Source of the DNA: an uncultured Clostridia bacterium
GTDB lineage: Bacteria; Bacillota; Clostridia; Oscillospirales; Acutalibacteraceae
Length of the DNA stretch: 8,880 nt
NCBI GenBank assembly: GCA_946405475.1
Contig: CAMJHI010000076.1
Span: 1 to 8,880 of the forward strand
Direction: 5' to 3'
The translations under genes and the position numbers were made by a program. The stretch's first letter is position 1. Each line of letters begins with the position of its first letter. The notes beneath the pieces are model-generated. The model was not told where the DNA came from. It made no database searches and worked only from the letters and a program-made list of their open reading frames with translations. Shown here in pieces: positions 1-6,562 of this stretch.

Positions 1-815
1 GGCGCGTGGATCCCGAGCTCCCGGCAGACGACCGATGAAAAGCCCGATTTCTCGAGCATCAGCGGCGCTTCGTACAGATTCGGCAGCGTGAGGTTTTCGA
101 TGACGCAGTCCTTCTTGACGTTGCAGAAAAGCGCGATCTTATCAAAGATCGACGGCTCCAGCGGCTCGTCGCAGCGCAGGATGATGATGTTCGGGTTCAC
201 GCCCATGCCCTGCAGCTCCTTGACCGAGTGCTGGGTGGGCTTGGTTTTGTGTTCCTCCGACCCGTGCAGATAGGGCACGAGCGTGACGTGGATGAACAGG
301 CTGTTTTCGCGCCCGACCTCCAGCGCGATCTGGCGCACCGCCTCAATGAACGGCTGCGATTCGATGTCGCCGATGGTGCCGCCGATCTCGGTGATGACGA
401 CGTCCGCGTCGGATTGCCTGCCCACGTTATAGACAAACTGTTTGATTTCGTTCGTGATGTGCGGAATGATCTGCACCGTCGAGCCGAGGTATTCCCCGCG
501 CCGCTCCTTGTTGAGCACGTTCCAGTACACCTTGCCGGTGGTGAGGTTGGAATACTTGTTCAGGTCTTCGTCAATGAACCGCTCATAGTGGCCGAGGTCA
601 AGGTCGGTTTCCGCGCCGTCCTCGGTCACGTACACTTCGCCGTGCTGATACGGGCTCATGGTGCCGGGGTCGACGTTGATGTAGGGGTCGAGCTTCTGCG
701 CGGCCACCTTCAGCCCGCGCGCCTTGAGCAGCCGCCCGAGGGAGGCTGCCGTGATGCCCTTGCCGAGCCCGGACACAACGCCGCCCGTTACAAAGATATA
801 CTTCGTCATCGCCAT
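1..815 (-). CDS. pyrG: CTP synthase, N-terminal synthetase domain (partial, runs off left edge)
   Basis: CTP synthase aminates UTP to CTP using ATP and glutamine-derived ammonia, the last step of de novo pyrimidine nucleotide synthesis in the cytosol. About 271 residues are visible, essentially the whole synthetase (amidoligase) domain; the C-terminal class I glutamine amidotransferase domain lies beyond base 1. Visible motifs are the P-loop-like GGVVSGLGKG (residues 11-20), then LDPYINVDPGTMSPYQHGEV, TEDGAETDLDLGHYERF, and EIGGTIGDIES. There are two in-frame ATGs, at 815 and 809. I chose 815 because GGAAAG lies 7 bases upstream, whereas from 809 the spacing is 13; conventional annotation may pick 809 (MTKYIFVTGG). 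The gene starts 4 bases after the asnB stop, so it is almost certainly co-transcribed and translationally coupled with it. Identity is very secure; only the start is uncertain. Confidence 0.96.
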   Translation of the reverse strand, partial: MAMTKYIFVTGGVVSGLGKGITAASLGRLLKARGLKVAAQKLDPYINVDPGTMSPYQHGEVYVTEDGAETDLDLGHYERFIDEDLNKYSNLTTGKVYWNVLNKERRGEYLGSTVQIIPHITNEIKQFVYNVGRQSDADVVITEIGGTIGDIESQPFIEAVRQIALEVGRENSLFIHVTLVPYLHGSEEHKTKPTQHSVKELQGMGVNPNIIILRCDEPLEPSIFDKIALFCNVKKDCVIENLTLPNLYEAPLMLEKSGFSSVVCRELGIHA

Positions 816-819
816 TTTC

Positions 820-2403
820 TCACTTTCCGCTTTCGCCGTAGTTGGCCAGCACCCGTGCCGACGGGTCGTTCACGTTGCAGCCCTCCCAGGCCTTGTTGGG
901 CATCCAGAAATCCACGATCATGTCCGATTGGTCGGGGTAGTATTTTTCAAAGATCTCTCTGTACAAAAGCGATTCCTTCGTGAACGGCTGCGCGTGAACG
1001 TAGCGCTGCCGCTTTTCTTCAAACTCCTCGTCGGTGTACTGCGTTTCGGCGTATTCCTTCAGGTAATCCACCATCGAGTGGCCGACCGCGTCGGAAAACG
1101 CCGCCTTTTCGCGCCACAGAATGCTGTCGGGCAGGTAGCCGAGCCCCTCGAAGGCGTGGCGCAGCAGGTATTTGCCCTTGTTGTACCGGTTCATTTTCAT
1201 TTCCGGGTCGAGGCTCATGACGTATTTGACAAAGTCAAGGTCGCCGAAGGGCACGCGCGCTTCGAGCGAGTTGACCGAAATGCAGCGGTCGGCGCGCAGC
1301 ACGTCGTACATGTGCAGCTCGCGCAGGCGTTTTTCCGCCTCCTGCTGGAACGCTTCGGCGTCCGGCGCGAAATCGGTGTATTTGTAGCCGAACAGCTCGT
1401 CGGAAATTTCACCCGTGAGCAGCACGCGGACGTCGGTCGTTTCGTGGATGGCCTTGCAGACCAGATACATGCCCATGCTCGCGCGAATGGTCGTGATGTC
1501 GAAGGTGCCGAGCAGGTGGATGACGTCCTCCAGCGAAGCGATGACCTCCTGCGGCGTCATGAAAACCTCGGTGTGATCCGCGCCGATGAAGTCCGCGACC
1601 TGCCGGGCGTATTTGAGGTCGATGGCGTCCTCGCTCATGCCAATGGCAAAGGTGCGGATCGGCTTGTCGCTTTTTTTCGCGGCGATGGCGCACACGAGCG
1701 ACGAATCCAGCCCGCCCGAAAGCAGAAAGCCGACCTTTGCGTCGGCCACCAGCCGCTTTTCCACGCCCGCGACCAGCTTTTCGCGGATGTGGCGGCAGGC
1801 GGTCTCCAGATCGTCTTCGCTCGTCTGAGCGCGCGCGGCGATATCGCAATAGCACACGAACGCGCCATCTTTGTAATAGTGCCCCGGCGGGAACGGCATG
1901 ATCCTTTCGGTCAGCCCCACAAGGTTCTTCGCTTCGCTGGCAAACAGGATCGTGCCCTTTTCGTCGTAGCCGTAATACAGCGGGCGGATGCCGATGGGGT
2001 CGCGCGCGGCGATGAATTCATCCGTTCGACCGTCGTAGAGGATGCAGGCAAACTCCGCGTCGAGCAGGCGGAACATGTCGACGCTGTGCTCGAAATACAG
2101 CGGCAGCAGGTTTTCGCAGTCGCTGTCGCTCTCAAACGTGTAGCCTTTTTCGATCAGCTCTTTCCGCTGCTCGGCAAAGCCGTAGAGCTCGCCGTTACAA
2201 ACGGCAGAACAGCCGTTCAGTGTGAACGGCTGCATGCCTTCCGGGTGCAGACCCATGATGGAAAGCCGGTGAAAGGCGAGTACGCCCCGCCCGGCTTTCA
2301 CGGTTCTTGAATCGTCCGGCCCGCGTGATTTGGTGCGGGCAAATCCTTTTTCAAACGCGGCTTCGTCAAGCACTTCGCCGCAGTATCCCATGATCGAACA
2401 CAT
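820..2403 (-). CDS. asnB: Asparagine synthase (glutamine-hydrolysing)
   Basis: The enzyme converts aspartate, glutamine and ATP to asparagine, glutamate, AMP and PPi. It has 527 residues, close to the roughly 550 of E. coli AsnB. The N-terminal class II glutaminase domain (about 2-190) begins MCSIMGYCG, so Cys2 becomes the nucleophile after Met removal. RGPDD (28-32), HRLSIM (45-50) and NGELY (70-74) are the usual glutamine-pocket and oxyanion motifs. The C-terminal synthetase domain has the ATP-pyrophosphatase loop SGGLDSS (229-235) and GEISDELFGY (331-340), the counterpart of the usual GEGSDELFGGY. Position 3 is Ser rather than the commoner Gly of MCGI. A purine-rich site, AGGGG, sits 7 bases before the ATG and overlaps the stop codon of the upstream amt-PII gene (gap 11 bases). 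The gene is third in the leftward nitrogen operon. Subfamily assignment is less certain than the general function. Confidence 0.95.
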   Translation of the reverse strand: MCSIMGYCGEVLDEAAFEKGFARTKSRGPDDSRTVKAGRGVLAFHRLSIMGLHPEGMQPFTLNGCSAVCNGELYGFAEQRKELIEKGYTFESDSDCENLLPLYFEHSVDMFRLLDAEFACILYDGRTDEFIAARDPIGIRPLYYGYDEKGTILFASEAKNLVGLTERIMPFPPGHYYKDGAFVCYCDIAARAQTSEDDLETACRHIREKLVAGVEKRLVADAKVGFLLSGGLDSSLVCAIAAKKSDKPIRTFAIGMSEDAIDLKYARQVADFIGADHTEVFMTPQEVIASLEDVIHLLGTFDITTIRASMGMYLVCKAIHETTDVRVLLTGEISDELFGYKYTDFAPDAEAFQQEAEKRLRELHMYDVLRADRCISVNSLEARVPFGDLDFVKYVMSLDPEMKMNRYNKGKYLLRHAFEGLGYLPDSILWREKAAFSDAVGHSMVDYLKEYAETQYTDEEFEEKRQRYVHAQPFTKESLLYREIFEKYYPDQSDMIVDFWMPNKAWEGCNVNDPSARVLANYGESGK

Positions 2404-2414
2404 ATCGTTTCCCC

Positions 2415-4169
2415 TTATTCCACATCCTGCAAAGCGTCGAACCCCTCTTCGCCGGTTCTGACCTTCACAGCGTTTTCAACATCGTAAACAAAAATTTTGC
2501 CGTCGCCGATATGGCCGGTGTACAGCACGCGTTTGGCCGTTTCGATCACCCGGCGCACGGGAACCTCGCTGACCACGATATCCACCTGGATTTTCGGCAG
2601 CAGGTTGGCCTCCACCGCAACGCCGCGGTAATATTCGGGCTGCCCCTTCTGCGCGCCGCAGCCGAGCACGTGGGACACCGTCATGCCGGTGATGCCGATC
2701 GCCATCATGGCGTTTTTCAGCGCCTCGAACCGCTGCTCTTTACAGATGATCTCGATTTTTGTCAGCTTCGGCGCGCCGCTGTCAAACGCGGGCACCTGTT
2801 TGACGGGAATCGCTTCCGCCACCGGCGTGTCACCGCTGACCGCCACGGCGCCCGCATAGCCGTAATCCAGACTTTCCACCGCCGGCACAAAATCGGCGTA
2901 GGCGCTGGGCAGACCGTGTTCCGTTTTGTCGAGCCCCTTGATCTCTTCTTCAGCGCTGGCGCGCAGCCCGATCGTCTTTTTCAAAACGAAAAACGTACCG
3001 GTCATCAGCACGGCCGTCCAAAGAAGAATGGCGGCGATGCCGAGCGTCTGGATCCCGAGCAGACGGAAGCTGCCGGTGTAAAACAGCCCGTTCAGCCCCG
3101 CCGGAGCGGCCGGGTCGGCCAGCAGGCCGACCGCCAGCGTGCCCCAGATGCCGTTGGCCAGGTGAACGCCTACGGCGCCGACCGGGTCGTCAACGTGCAG
3201 CCTGATGTCGAGCAGCTCCACGACAACAACGACAAGCAGCCCCGACACAACGCCCACCACGGCGGAACCCAGCGCGTTGAGCGCGTCACAGCCCGCGGTG
3301 ATGCCGACCAGACCGGCCAGCGAAGCGTTCAGGCACATGGATACGTCGGGCTTGCCATTTTTGATCCAGGTGAAAGCCATCGTGACACAGGTGGCGACGG
3401 CCGGGGCGATGGTCGTGGTGACAAAAATGGAAGCCAGCGAATTGCCGTCCCACGCGGCGGCGCCGTTGAAGCCGTACCAGCCGAACCACAAAATGAAGCA
3501 GCCCAGCGCGCCCAGCGTGACGGAATGGCCGGGGATCGCGTTGACCTTCGTCACCTTGCCCGCCTTGTCTTTGATGTATTTGCCAAGGCGCGGGCCGACC
3601 ATGATCGCGCCGATGAGCGCGGTGATGCCGCCGACGGAATGGATGGCGGCCGAGCCGGCAAAGTCATGAAAGCCGAGCTTAACGAGCCAGCCCGCCTGGT
3701 TCCAGACCCAGCCCGCCTCCACGGGGTAGACGAACAGCGAGATCACGGCGGAATAAATGCAATAGGAAATGAACTTCGTGCGTTCCGCCATCGCGCCGGA
3801 CACAATGGTCGCGGCCGTTGCGCAGAACACCAGATTGAACACGAAGGAGGGGGCGTTGCCGTCTTTGAGAAAGCTGCCGAAATCCGTCAGGATCTTCAGG
3901 TTGGGCACGCCGATGAAGCCGAGCACATAGTCCTGCGCCATCATCAGCGAAAAGCCCAGCAGCACGAACACCACGGTGCCGATGCAGAAATCCATCAGAT
4001 TCTTCATGATGATGTTGCCGGCGTTTTTCGAGCGGGTGAAGCCCGTTTCCACCATAGCGAAGCCCGCCTGCATAAAAAACACGAGCGCCGCGCCGATCAG
4101 GAACCACACGCCGAACACTTCTTTGGCGGCGGTTTCCTGGATTTGCTTAATCATTTCTTCCATTGGCAT
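2415..4169 (-). CDS. amt: Ammonium channel Amt fused to a C-terminal PII (GlnB/GlnK) domain
   Basis: This 584-residue protein joins a membrane ammonium channel to its own cytosolic regulator. Residues about 15-400 are the Amt/MEP/Rh channel, with multiple hydrophobic segments. Visible motifs are NLVFCATAATIVSGAMAER, HDFAGSAAIHSVGG (pore His177) and DDPVGAVGVHLANGIWG (pore His336); the twin histidines correspond to His168/His318 of E. coli AmtB. A typical Amt tail (EEEIKGLDKTEHG) and a linker of about 50 residues lead to a complete PII domain from about residue 467. It contains IGITGMTV, GCGAQKGQ, the T-loop with YYRG, TGHIGDGKIFV and KVRTGEEG. The T-loop tyrosine that is uridylylated in enteric PII (Tyr51) is Val here. 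The start at 4169 is set by AGAGGTG 6 bases upstream; an in-frame ATG at 4280 would lie inside glnN and is rejected. It is second in the operon, 13 bases after glnN. Free PII normally blocks Amt by inserting its T-loop; in cis this control would be intramolecular. Confidence 0.95.
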   Translation of the reverse strand: MPMEEMIKQIQETAAKEVFGVWFLIGAALVFFMQAGFAMVETGFTRSKNAGNIIMKNLMDFCIGTVVFVLLGFSLMMAQDYVLGFIGVPNLKILTDFGSFLKDGNAPSFVFNLVFCATAATIVSGAMAERTKFISYCIYSAVISLFVYPVEAGWVWNQAGWLVKLGFHDFAGSAAIHSVGGITALIGAIMVGPRLGKYIKDKAGKVTKVNAIPGHSVTLGALGCFILWFGWYGFNGAAAWDGNSLASIFVTTTIAPAVATCVTMAFTWIKNGKPDVSMCLNASLAGLVGITAGCDALNALGSAVVGVVSGLLVVVVVELLDIRLHVDDPVGAVGVHLANGIWGTLAVGLLADPAAPAGLNGLFYTGSFRLLGIQTLGIAAILLWTAVLMTGTFFVLKKTIGLRASAEEEIKGLDKTEHGLPSAYADFVPAVESLDYGYAGAVAVSGDTPVAEAIPVKQVPAFDSGAPKLTKIEIICKEQRFEALKNAMMAIGITGMTVSHVLGCGAQKGQPEYYRGVAVEANLLPKIQVDIVVSEVPVRRVIETAKRVLYTGHIGDGKIFVYDVENAVKVRTGEEGFDALQDVE

Positions 4170-4182
4170 GAATAACACCTCT

Positions 4183-6279
4183 TTATCTGACACTGAACAG
4201 AATATCCGCATAGGTCGGGAACGGCCAGTAGGATCGTGCCGTGACTGTTTCCGCCTCGTCGCAGGCCAGACGCAGCTCACACATCTTGGGCAGAACCTTG
4301 TCGCGGATCATGACCGATTCGGCGATCACGTCTTCCGCGTCGCGCAGCAGGATCCCGGCGCTTTGCAGCTCGTCGACCTTGACCGCGATCGTGTCGGTCA
4401 GATCGGAAAGCTTCTTCACCAGCCACGTTTCATAGCCGCAGGCGATGTCGGCGTTCAGCGCCTTTTTCGCGGCGGCGTTTTTCGCCAGATCCGCCGCAAA
4501 GCGTTCCACCGCCGGGGCGATCAGCGTTTTGGCCATATCCGCCATGGTGTTGGCTTCGATCGTTACGGATTTGCAGTAGTTTTCCAACATGATGTCACAG
4601 CGGGACTTCAATTCTTCAACGGTGAAAACCTTGTGTGCGGTCAGCATCTTCACGTTCTTTTCATCCAGAATGTGGGGCATGCAGTCCGCCGTCGTGCGGT
4701 AGTTGAGCAGTCCGCGCACCTCGGTCGCTTCCTTGATCCACGCGTCGTCGTAGCCGTTGCCGTTGAAAATGATGCGCTTGTGATCCTTGATCGTCTTTTG
4801 AATCATCTCGTGCAGCGCCGTTTCAAAGTCGTCTGCGCCCTCCAGCCGGTCGGCATAGATTTTCAGGCTTTCGGCCACGGCGGCGTTGAGCATGATGTTC
4901 GCGCAGGCAATGGAGTTGGAGGAGCCGAGCATGCGGAACTCGAACTTGTTGCCCGTGAACGCAAAGGGGGAGGTGCGGTTGCGGTCGGTGGTGTCGCGGT
5001 TGAATTTGGGCAGCACGTCCACGCCCAGCTTCATCTGCGTTTTGGTCGCGCCGCTGTAGGGCGTGTCGGTTTCGATCGCCTCGAGCACGGCGTTGAGCTC
5101 GTCGCCCAAAAAGATGGAGATGACCGCGGGCGGCGCTTCGTTCGCGCCCAGACGGTGGTCGTTGCCCGCCGTGGCGACCGAGATGCGCAGCAGATCCTGA
5201 TAATCGTCCACCGCCTTGATGACGGCGCACAGGAACAGCAGGAACTGCGCGTTTTCATAGGGCGTGTCGCCGGGCGAAAGCAGGTTCTGCCCTTCGTCGG
5301 TGGCGATCGACCAGTTGTTGTGCTTGCCCGAACCGTTCACACCGGCAAAGGGCTTTTCGTGCAGCAGGCAGACCAGACCGTGCTTGGCGGCGACCTTCTG
5401 CATGATCTCCATGGTCAGCTGGTTGTGGTCGGTGGCGACGTTCGTGGTGGTGTAAATGGGCGCCAGCTCGTGCTGCGCCGGGGCGACCTCGTTGTGTTCG
5501 GTCTTGGCGAGAATGCCGAGATCCCACAGTGCTTCGTTGAGCTCTTCCATATAAGCGGCCACGCGCGGCTTGATCACGCCGAAATAGTGGTCGTCCATTT
5601 CCTGCCCCTTGGGCGGCTTCGCGCCAAAGAGCGTCCGGCCGCAGAAGCGCAGGTCGGGGCGCGCGTCATACATTTCTTTGGTGATCAGGAAATATTCCTG
5701 TTCCGGTCCCACAGAGGAGACAACGCGCTTGACGCTCTTGTTGCCGAACAGCCGCAGCACGCGCAGCGCCTGCTTGTTCAGCGCTTCCATCGAACGCAGC
5801 AGCGGCGTTTTCTTGTCGAGCGCATGCCCGCCGTAAGAGCAGAACGCCGTGGGGATACATAAGGTTTTTCCTTTGATAAACGCGTAGGAGGTCGGATCCC
5901 ACGCCGTATAGCCTCTGGCCTCGAACGTGGCGCGCAGCCCGCCGGAGGGGAAGGAGGAGGCGTCCGGCTCGCCCTTGATGAGCTCCTTGCCGGAAAATTC
6001 CATGATCACGCCGCCGTCGGGCGAGGGGGAAATAAAGCTGTCATGCTTTTCCGCCGTGACGCCGGTCAGCGGCTGGAACCAGTGGGTGAAATGCGTAGCG
6101 CCTTTTGAAATGGCCCAATCCTTCATCGCGGCGGCCACGGCGTTGGCTACGCCCGCATCGAGCGCGGCGCCCTCGTCGATGGTATGCTTGAGCGAGGCGT
6201 ACACCTTAGCTGACAAGGTGGCCTTCATCACTCTGTCGTCAAACACCATGTTTCCAAATGTTTCCGGTACGGTTTTCAT
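4183..6279 (-). CDS. glnN: Glutamine synthetase type III (GlnN family)
   Basis: The enzyme joins ammonia to glutamate with ATP to make glutamine. Its 698 residues match the type III family (about 700), well above type I (about 450). The N-terminal GSIII-specific region includes THFTHWFQPLTGVTAEKHDSF (62-82) and GGLRATFEARGYTAWDPTS (113-131). The catalytic barrel carries GPEQEYF (191-197, metal-binding glutamates), TEHNEVAPAQHELAP (260-274), HEKPFAGVNGSGKHNNWS (307-324, substrate and metal site) and RLGANEAPPAVIS (376-388). A TGNKFEFR stretch follows. The start at 6279 is supported by GAAGGA 6 bases upstream. It is the first gene of the leftward operon, with its promoter at 6438-6466 and a leader of about 150 nucleotides carrying two hairpins, so expression is probably set by attenuation. 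The Tyr-adenylylation control of type I enzymes is not expected for this family. The symbol glnN is conventional for type III; some annotations use glnA. Confidence 0.96.
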   Translation of the reverse strand: MKTVPETFGNMVFDDRVMKATLSAKVYASLKHTIDEGAALDAGVANAVAAAMKDWAISKGATHFTHWFQPLTGVTAEKHDSFISPSPDGGVIMEFSGKELIKGEPDASSFPSGGLRATFEARGYTAWDPTSYAFIKGKTLCIPTAFCSYGGHALDKKTPLLRSMEALNKQALRVLRLFGNKSVKRVVSSVGPEQEYFLITKEMYDARPDLRFCGRTLFGAKPPKGQEMDDHYFGVIKPRVAAYMEELNEALWDLGILAKTEHNEVAPAQHELAPIYTTTNVATDHNQLTMEIMQKVAAKHGLVCLLHEKPFAGVNGSGKHNNWSIATDEGQNLLSPGDTPYENAQFLLFLCAVIKAVDDYQDLLRISVATAGNDHRLGANEAPPAVISIFLGDELNAVLEAIETDTPYSGATKTQMKLGVDVLPKFNRDTTDRNRTSPFAFTGNKFEFRMLGSSNSIACANIMLNAAVAESLKIYADRLEGADDFETALHEMIQKTIKDHKRIIFNGNGYDDAWIKEATEVRGLLNYRTTADCMPHILDEKNVKMLTAHKVFTVEELKSRCDIMLENYCKSVTIEANTMADMAKTLIAPAVERFAADLAKNAAAKKALNADIACGYETWLVKKLSDLTDTIAVKVDELQSAGILLRDAEDVIAESVMIRDKVLPKMCELRLACDEAETVTARSYWPFPTYADILFSVR

Positions 6280-6319
6280 TCTGATTCCTTCTTTCTTTTC
6301 TCACTATTCAAAAGACAAA

Positions 6320-6352
6320 GCGCCTCTCATGCCGTAACAGCATGAAAGACGC
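6320..6352 (-). terminator. Leader hairpin B, second candidate attenuator of glnN operon
   Basis: In the minus-strand RNA, GCGUCUUUCAUGC (6352-6340) pairs with GCAUGAGAGGCGC (6332-6320) over 13 positions, two of them G-U wobbles, around a 7-nucleotide loop (UGUUACG). It is followed by CUUUGUCUUUUG, a weaker U tract than that of hairpin A, so termination is less certain. It resembles hairpin A in its 5' flank (AAAGGCAAcGGCGTCTTT) and resembles the rightward leader hairpin in its AUGAG-GCGCUUU 3' arm. It ends about 40 bases before the glnN start codon. Confidence 0.55.
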
Positions 6353-6365
6353 CGTTGCCTTTCTT

Positions 6366-6422
6366 GCAAAAACGAAAAAACAGAAAAGGCGTCTTCAAAC
6401 CAAACGGTTCAAAGACGCCTTT
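6366..6422 (-). terminator. Leader hairpin A plus U tract, candidate attenuator of glnN operon
   Basis: On the minus-strand RNA, AAAGGCGUCUU (6422-6412) pairs with AAGACGCCUUU (6395-6385). The stem continues through two tandem G-U wobbles into AACC/GGUU around a GUUU tetraloop, giving about 17 base pairs. It is followed by U-rich sequence interrupted by a few bases (UUUU-CUG-UUUUUU-CG-UUUUU, down to about 6366). This fits a Rho-independent terminator located just after the transcription start, so it would act as an attenuator rather than an operon end. The 5' arm is the GCAAAGGCGT motif also found in the opposite leader. Confidence 0.7.
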
Positions 6423-6437
6423 GCCTTTATGCCAGCC

Positions 6438-6466
6438 ATTATAGCCCGCCGGTTTCGACTTGTCAA
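6438..6466 (-). promoter_or_regulatory. Consensus sigma-A promoter for the leftward glnN operon
   Basis: On the minus strand, TTGACA (6466-6461) and TATAAT (6443-6438) are both perfect matches to the vegetative consensus, separated by the optimal 17 bases. The predicted start is near A6430. Upstream, A tracts (A6 and A7, 10 bases apart, plus-strand T tracts at 6471-6476 and 6481-6487) could act as an UP element or bend the DNA. Confidence 0.9.
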
Positions 6467-6495
6467 CCCCTTTTTTGCAATTTTTTTGCGTTTGC

Positions 6496-6522
6496 CGGTC
6501 AAAATCGTTTCAGACCGATTTT
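6496..6522. promoter_or_regulatory. Dyad between the divergent promoters, possible operator
   Basis: Two overlapping inverted repeats lie midway between the two -35 boxes. One is AAAATCG (6501-6507) with CGATTTT (6516-6522), spacer 8. The other is CGGTC (6496-6500) with GACCG (6513-6517), spacer 12. The site is placed where a transcription factor could affect both promoters. The second stem plus the following T run also looks like a short terminator on the plus strand, but no plus-strand gene or promoter is seen upstream. No known binding motif was recognised. Confidence 0.35.
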
Positions 6523-6526
6523 TTTG

Positions 6527-6555
6527 TTGACAAGTCGGGCCATGCGGTGTATAAT
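6527..6555 (+). promoter_or_regulatory. Consensus sigma-A promoter for the rightward glutamate synthase operon
   Basis: TTGACA (6527-6532) and TATAAT (6550-6555) are perfect consensus matches with a 17-base spacer. The predicted start is near A6562. A run of seven T (6519-6525) lies directly upstream. The 12 bases GTTGACAAGTCG (6526-6537) recur as an exact inverted copy at the leftward promoter (6456-6467). Confidence 0.92.
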
Positions 6556-6562
6556 GCCGTCA

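Larger units (their letters stand above)
6280..6430 (-). promoter_or_regulatory. Structured 5' leader of the glnN operon (two tandem hairpins)
   Basis: This is the untranslated leader of about 150 nucleotides, assuming transcription starts near A6430, 8 bases after the -10 box. The RNA begins with AAAGGCAAAGGCGTC and contains hairpin A (6422-6385), U-rich spacers, hairpin B (6352-6320) and then the ribosome binding site. The 5' parts of the two hairpins form an 18-base direct repeat with one mismatch (plus-strand copies at 6345-6362 and 6411-6428, AAAGACGCCkTTGCCTTT). The 3' arm of A (AAGACGCC) is also fully complementary to the 5' arm of B (GGCGUCUU), so alternative folding is possible. I do not recognise a known riboswitch class. 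The hairpins are seen in the sequence; regulation is inferred. Confidence 0.7.

Noticed and set aside
4170..4280. In-frame upstream start giving the Amt-PII protein 37 more residues
   Set aside because: The extra codons overlap the end of glnN, encode a non-Amt-like basic segment, and bypass the clear AGAGGTG ribosome site in front of 4169.
3976..5862. Long open frame on the plus strand opposite glnN and amt (over 600 codons)
   Set aside because: It is antisense to two strongly recognised genes, is rich in Arg, His, Gln and Val as expected for the complement of GC-rich coding DNA, and has no recognisable domain. The same applies to the plus-strand frames at 724-2310 and 2511-4175.
6320..6430. 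ANTAR-protein target or known riboswitch in the glnN leader
   Set aside because: The hairpin loops are 4 and 7 nucleotides, not the paired hexaloops with conserved A and G that ANTAR targets show, and no glutamine, T-box or other known aptamer core was recognised. A remote variant cannot be excluded without a covariance search.
6496..6525. Short GC stem plus T run as a plus-strand terminator
   Set aside because: The stem is only 5 base pairs with a 12-base loop, and there is no plus-strand transcription unit upstream to terminate. It is kept only as a possible operator.
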